From Candidatus Omnitrophota bacterium (GTDB taxonomy: Bacteria; Omnitrophota; Gorgyraeia; JAFGIU01): a DNA stretch of 35,613 bases. The translations under genes were made by a program, and so were the position numbers. This document shows, piece by piece, positions 32,743 to 35,613 of the stretch. The notes beneath the pieces were generated by a model. It ran no database searches and had not been told where the DNA came from. It worked only from the letters and a program-made list of their open reading frames with translations. Position 1 is the stretch's first letter. Every line of letters begins with the position of its first letter. The stretch spans positions 1 through 35,613 of the forward strand of contig JAFGIU010000038.1 of NCBI GenBank assembly GCA_016929445.1, given 5' to 3'.

Positions 32743-32829
32743 CGTCATTGCGAGGAGGCCGCAGGCCGACGAAGCAATCTTTGCGGAGCAGCCGGACATA
32801 GATTGCTTCGCCTTCGGCTCGCAATGACG
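32743..32829. repeat. MITE-like inverted-end repeat, copy C
   Basis: 87-bp copy, the best preserved of the three, with inverted ends cgtcattgcgag and ctcgcaatgacg. Inner subterminal arms gaagcaatct and agattgcttc are exactly inverted and make a long hairpin possible. It lies 60 bp from copy B and in the same orientation. It carries no coding sequence of its own. Confidence 0.82.
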
Positions 32830-32869
32830 GTTTGTGGCGATCTTTAGTGGTGTCATAAGGCTCACTTTC

Positions 32870-32890
32870 AGGGACGGTTCTTACGTCCCT
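32870..32890. other. Stem-loop between the two LamG genes
   Basis: Perfect 7-bp arms AGGGACG and CGTCCCT around a 7-nt loop (gttctta). It is not followed by a T-run on either strand, so it is not a clear terminator. It lies between REP cluster 6 and the frame of the downstream giant gene. Confidence 0.4.
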
Positions 32891-32917
32891 CCGAGGGCAT
32901 GTTTCACGCATGTTCCA

Positions 32918-32957
32918 CGGTGTCAGGCACCGGTGTCAGGCACCAGTGCCTGACACC
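32918..32957. repeat. REP-like palindrome cluster 6 (after upstream LamG gene)
   Basis: Three units: two GTGTCAGGCAC and one inverted GTGCCTGACAC. The left flank has atgtttcac and gttccacgg, as in cluster 1. It ends 3 bp from the stop codon of the upstream LamG gene. Confidence 0.85.
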
Positions 32958-32960
32958 AAG

Positions 32961-35613
32961 TCAATCCACATTGATTCCGTCCAGACTCACTCCTTCAAAC
33001 AAGGTCGCGCCGGCGGACTCACCCGTCGAGCCGCCGCCGGCCGGCACCACTTCAAACGTGGTCGAATCCGCGCTTACGTCGGTCAAGTACTGCAGAACCA
33101 TGACGTCGGTGAGAATCGTATCTTCCACCGGATCCACCGTGTAAGAGTCCCCGTTGGCCATGTGGCAGCGCACGTAGTACATACTGCCCGAACCGTTCAC
33201 GGAGTAGCGTTCCCAGTCGGCCGGCTCATTCCAGTGCAGGGCGCCGGAGGCCTTGAACTCGCTCACGCCTTCCACGCTCTCACCCACGCCCAACGCGCTC
33301 CAATCCGAGCCGTTCCAGTACTCCCAAATCACTTCCACTGTGCCGGTGCCCGCGGTGGCGAGCTCCACGTTCATGCCGGTGAATTTGGTATCGCTCGCAA
33401 AGTAAAGATAGTCGCCTCGGCCACTGGTGTCCACGCCGGTGATGTCCAGGGTGTCGTTGACGCCGCCCCTGGAAAGATAATCCGTCACCAGCGGGTCCGA
33501 GTCCGGCGGCAGCACGCGGTCGTAGATGCGGAAGTCATCGATGATGCCGCCGCAACGGCGGGTGCCATCAAAAATCTTCCCGCCGATCCCCAGGTTGTTT
33601 CCGGTCACTGTAATATCGGAAAAGGCAGCCCCGCTAAGCGGTCCTTGGGAAACGCCGTCGATATAGAGGTAGTAAGAATCATTGACCGTATCGTAAGTGA
33701 CGCGAAGGTGGTGCCAGGACTGGTCAAATACGTTCGTGTTCACGGTCCATTGCTCTCCGCCCTCATTGTTGATCTCAAATCCGATGAGGTAATCGTCTGA
33801 GTACCGATCCAGTTTGAATTCATCATCGCCTTCGCTGCTGCTGAAGAAGCGGGCCGTGCCGGAAGGATCGCCAGTACACCTGTACCAAAACTCAATGGTG
33901 CCGGTTTGAGGGTCCAGGTTGCCGGCCATGGGGATCGCCGCATATTCCCCGTCTGAATCGCATAGCATGCCGCTGCCCTTGTACCCTGTGGTAAAGGTGG
34001 CATTGGTCACGCTGCCGCCGGCAACGCCGATATCCGGGAAGCTTACTTCGGTCGCGCTCTCCATGGCACAGTAGAAGGCGGGTGAAGGATACACATCCGC
34101 GCCGCCGCGCGCGATCTGCGTGGGGTCAATGGAGGAGCCGCCGTAAACGCGGAATTCGTCGATCACTCCGTTCGCCTCCTCCGCTCCTGTGGAGGTGTGA
34201 TTACCTATGTACAGCACCGTCGGAGTCGTCATACTTGACGAATTTAAATCGGTCCCAGAGTCAGTATGAACGACCTCCACCCCGTTCACGTAAAACCGCT
34301 GCTGGCTGGCCAAAGGCAACGAATCATCCCATTCCGCCCGGAAATGCACCCATTCCCCGGCACTGTAGCTGTAGTCAGTGCTCCCGACAGACAAGTTGAC
34401 AGAGGTCCCTCCCTGATTGAGTTGCCAGATCATGCTGTTATTACTATGCTTGTACAGGCAGATCCGGTTCGGATTGTCGTACTCAAAGGAAAAGTACGCA
34501 TGATAATTGTTATCTGTGTGATCATGATCAGGCTTATACCAAAATTCAACCACGCCCCCCGCTTTGTGAAAGTCGCTTCCCTCGGTCACTGAAACCGCAA
34601 TGTGCTCGCTGTTCGCATCAAACAAGGCGCCCATTCCGTATCGACCTGTTGCGAAGGTTGAACTATTGACCGTGCCTGCACTCCCCACATCCGGGCTCGT
34701 GACGGCGCCGGCACTTTCGAGGGTGGAATGCCACAGCAGACTGTCCGCCCGCCAGGCCATGGATAGAGGCTTGACGGCCGCGTTGTAATCGGTGCCCAGG
34801 GTCTTGGCCGTGCCTTCCACACTCAGCGTGGCCGGTGCTGTGGGCAGGCGCCAGCCGCGCACCTTAAAGGCCGGGGTGTAGCGCGTGTAGGTGCCGCCGT
34901 CCAAATCGAGGGTCACCTGGTTGGACTGGGTGCCGCTTAAAGGATTAAGGACATACCCCGCGCACCAGCGCGGGTCGTCCGTTCCAACGGCGCTCGTCGC
35001 GCCCAAAGTCCCATTGTTTCCGTTGCCGGAAATGTCCGGCACATTCTGCCCAAAGCCCTGGTCCAGGCGCCAGTAGCCCACCAGCCCCGTACTACCGGGA
35101 TCGATTTGCTTATACATATTGTCTTGGATCTGCTGTTGGGTACGGGCAACATTCCATACACGGATTTCGTCCAACTGGCCTTCCCATGTGTAGCCGGTAC
35201 TGCCCGTACCGATGCCCAAAGCATTATCGCTCTGATTAATCGTGGCTGTCACAGTGATTGTGTCTGTCTGGAGAACACCATTAATGTATAGAAAGCCGGT
35301 ATCACCGGTTTCCGTGCGGTCATATGTTCCAGCTAGGTGCACCCACTCGCCCGTACTGAGACCTGAATCCGCCCGCGCGTATTCGCCTCCGCCGTCATCC
35401 ACGCCATTGATCCCGAATCCAACGACATCCGCCATGGTCGCATTGGAGCTCCCATAGATCCACAGAATATAATTCTTGTTTCCAATATCCTTTTCTACAA
35501 CACGATGCATGGTCGTATCGGCCACGCCGTCCCAGCGCACCCAGGCTTCAACGGTCACGGCGTCCGCGGGTTTGAGCGAGACACTCGAAGGCACGTTGAC
35601 GTATTCGGCGTTC
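32961..35613 (-). CDS. Giant LamG-repeat protein, C-terminal part (cut by window edge)
   Basis: The frame is open to the right edge: the codons before the first GTG (35594) read in-frame NAEYV, continuing a LamG domain, so the start lies outside the window. About 884 codons are seen: a LamG domain (to about 35080), a LamG-like module around 34850-34100, a second around 34080-33500 and a C-terminal module at about 33480-33080. The last three match the C-terminal modules of the downstream giant protein in order and sequence (for example VRGWR, STLES, VTSPDVGSAG, ALFDAN, EYWNGS.W, LGVGES), so the genes are tandem paralogues. It ends with a Gly/Ser/Glu-rich tail and no anchor. A secreted or surface carbohydrate-binding role is inferred from the domains only. 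Confidence 0.85.
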   Translation of the reverse strand, partial: NAEYVNVPSSVSLKPADAVTVEAWVRWDGVADTTMHRVVEKDIGNKNYILWIYGSSNATMADVVGFGINGVDDGGGEYARADSGLSTGEWVHLAGTYDRTETGDTGFLYINGVLQTDTITVTATINQSDNALGIGTGSTGYTWEGQLDEIRVWNVARTQQQIQDNMYKQIDPGSTGLVGYWRLDQGFGQNVPDISGNGNNGTLGATSAVGTDDPRWCAGYVLNPLSGTQSNQVTLDLDGGTYTRYTPAFKVRGWRLPTAPATLSVEGTAKTLGTDYNAAVKPLSMAWRADSLLWHSTLESAGAVTSPDVGSAGTVNSSTFATGRYGMGALFDANSEHIAVSVTEGSDFHKAGGVVEFWYKPDHDHTDNNYHAYFSFEYDNPNRICLYKHSNNSMIWQLNQGGTSVNLSVGSTDYSYSAGEWVHFRAEWDDSLPLASQQRFYVNGVEVVHTDSGTDLNSSSMTTPTVLYIGNHTSTGAEEANGVIDEFRVYGGSSIDPTQIARGGADVYPSPAFYCAMESATEVSFPDIGVAGGSVTNATFTTGYKGSGMLCDSDGEYAAIPMAGNLDPQTGTIEFWYRCTGDPSGTARFFSSSEGDDEFKLDRYSDDYLIGFEINNEGGEQWTVNTNVFDQSWHHLRVTYDTVNDSYYLYIDGVSQGPLSGAAFSDITVTGNNLGIGGKIFDGTRRCGGIIDDFRIYDRVLPPDSDPLVTDYLSRGGVNDTLDITGVDTSGRGDYLYFASDTKFTGMNVELATAGTGTVEVIWEYWNGSDWSALGVGESVEGVSEFKASGALHWNEPADWERYSVNGSGSMYYVRCHMANGDSYTVDPVEDTILTDVMVLQYLTDVSADSTTFEVVPAGGGSTGESAGATLFEGVSLDGINVD

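Noticed and set aside
15441-32957. REP clusters as CRISPR repeats
   Set aside because: Units are contiguous or 1-3 bp apart with no unique spacers, and there are no cas genes.

Overview
The window is bacterial, GC-rich and gene-dense. All genes but one lie on the minus strand, so transcription runs from high to low coordinates; only rpmB is on the plus strand. There is no rRNA or tRNA gene to place the organism. The features suggest a Gram-negative-type, uncultivated lineage: very large DUF2341/LamG secreted proteins, a lipoprotein nuclease, a PilB/GspE ATPase, dispersed palindromic repeats with a RAYT transposase, and MITE-like repeats with cgtcattgcgag ends. An Omnitrophota-like genome would fit, but that is a weak inference from gene style only.

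Layout in transcription order. (1) 35613-26737: two tandem, related giant LamG proteins. The first is cut by the window edge; the second carries DUF2341, and its signal peptide is encoded inside MITE-like repeat sequence. (2) 26512-24958: a good sigma70-type promoter with a palindrome near the predicted start site, then spoVG, a REP-associated tyrosine transposase (RAYT) and a four-helix-bundle protein. (3) 24930-19448: trpB, trpA, a GDP-mannose pyrophosphorylase, ruvX, an M16 peptidase and rpe, mostly overlapping. (4) 19390-15487: a phosphohexomutase, then rpmB on the plus strand divergent from recG. (5) 15423-5214: rsmD, coaD, yceD/DUF177, rpmF, plsX, fabH, fabD, then an inserted block (GGDEF protein, second ketoacyl-ACP synthase, REC-HD-GYP regulator), then fabG, acpP and fabF. 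This is a full type II fatty-acid synthesis operon with a predicted c-di-GMP synthase and hydrolase embedded in it. (6) 5025-1: pilB/gspE, an SNase lipoprotein, pepA, folE, def and the start of an exported protein.

Three observations stand out. First, two c-di-GMP turnover genes are translationally coupled into the fatty-acid operon. Second, six REP-like palindrome clusters, all in one orientation, each sit at or within about 6 bp of a stop codon; two provide the stop codon itself, one of these being that of the RAYT gene. Third, a MITE-like repeat has supplied the hydrophobic core of a signal peptide. In addition, acpP is bracketed by two long imperfect hairpins that lack terminator T-runs.
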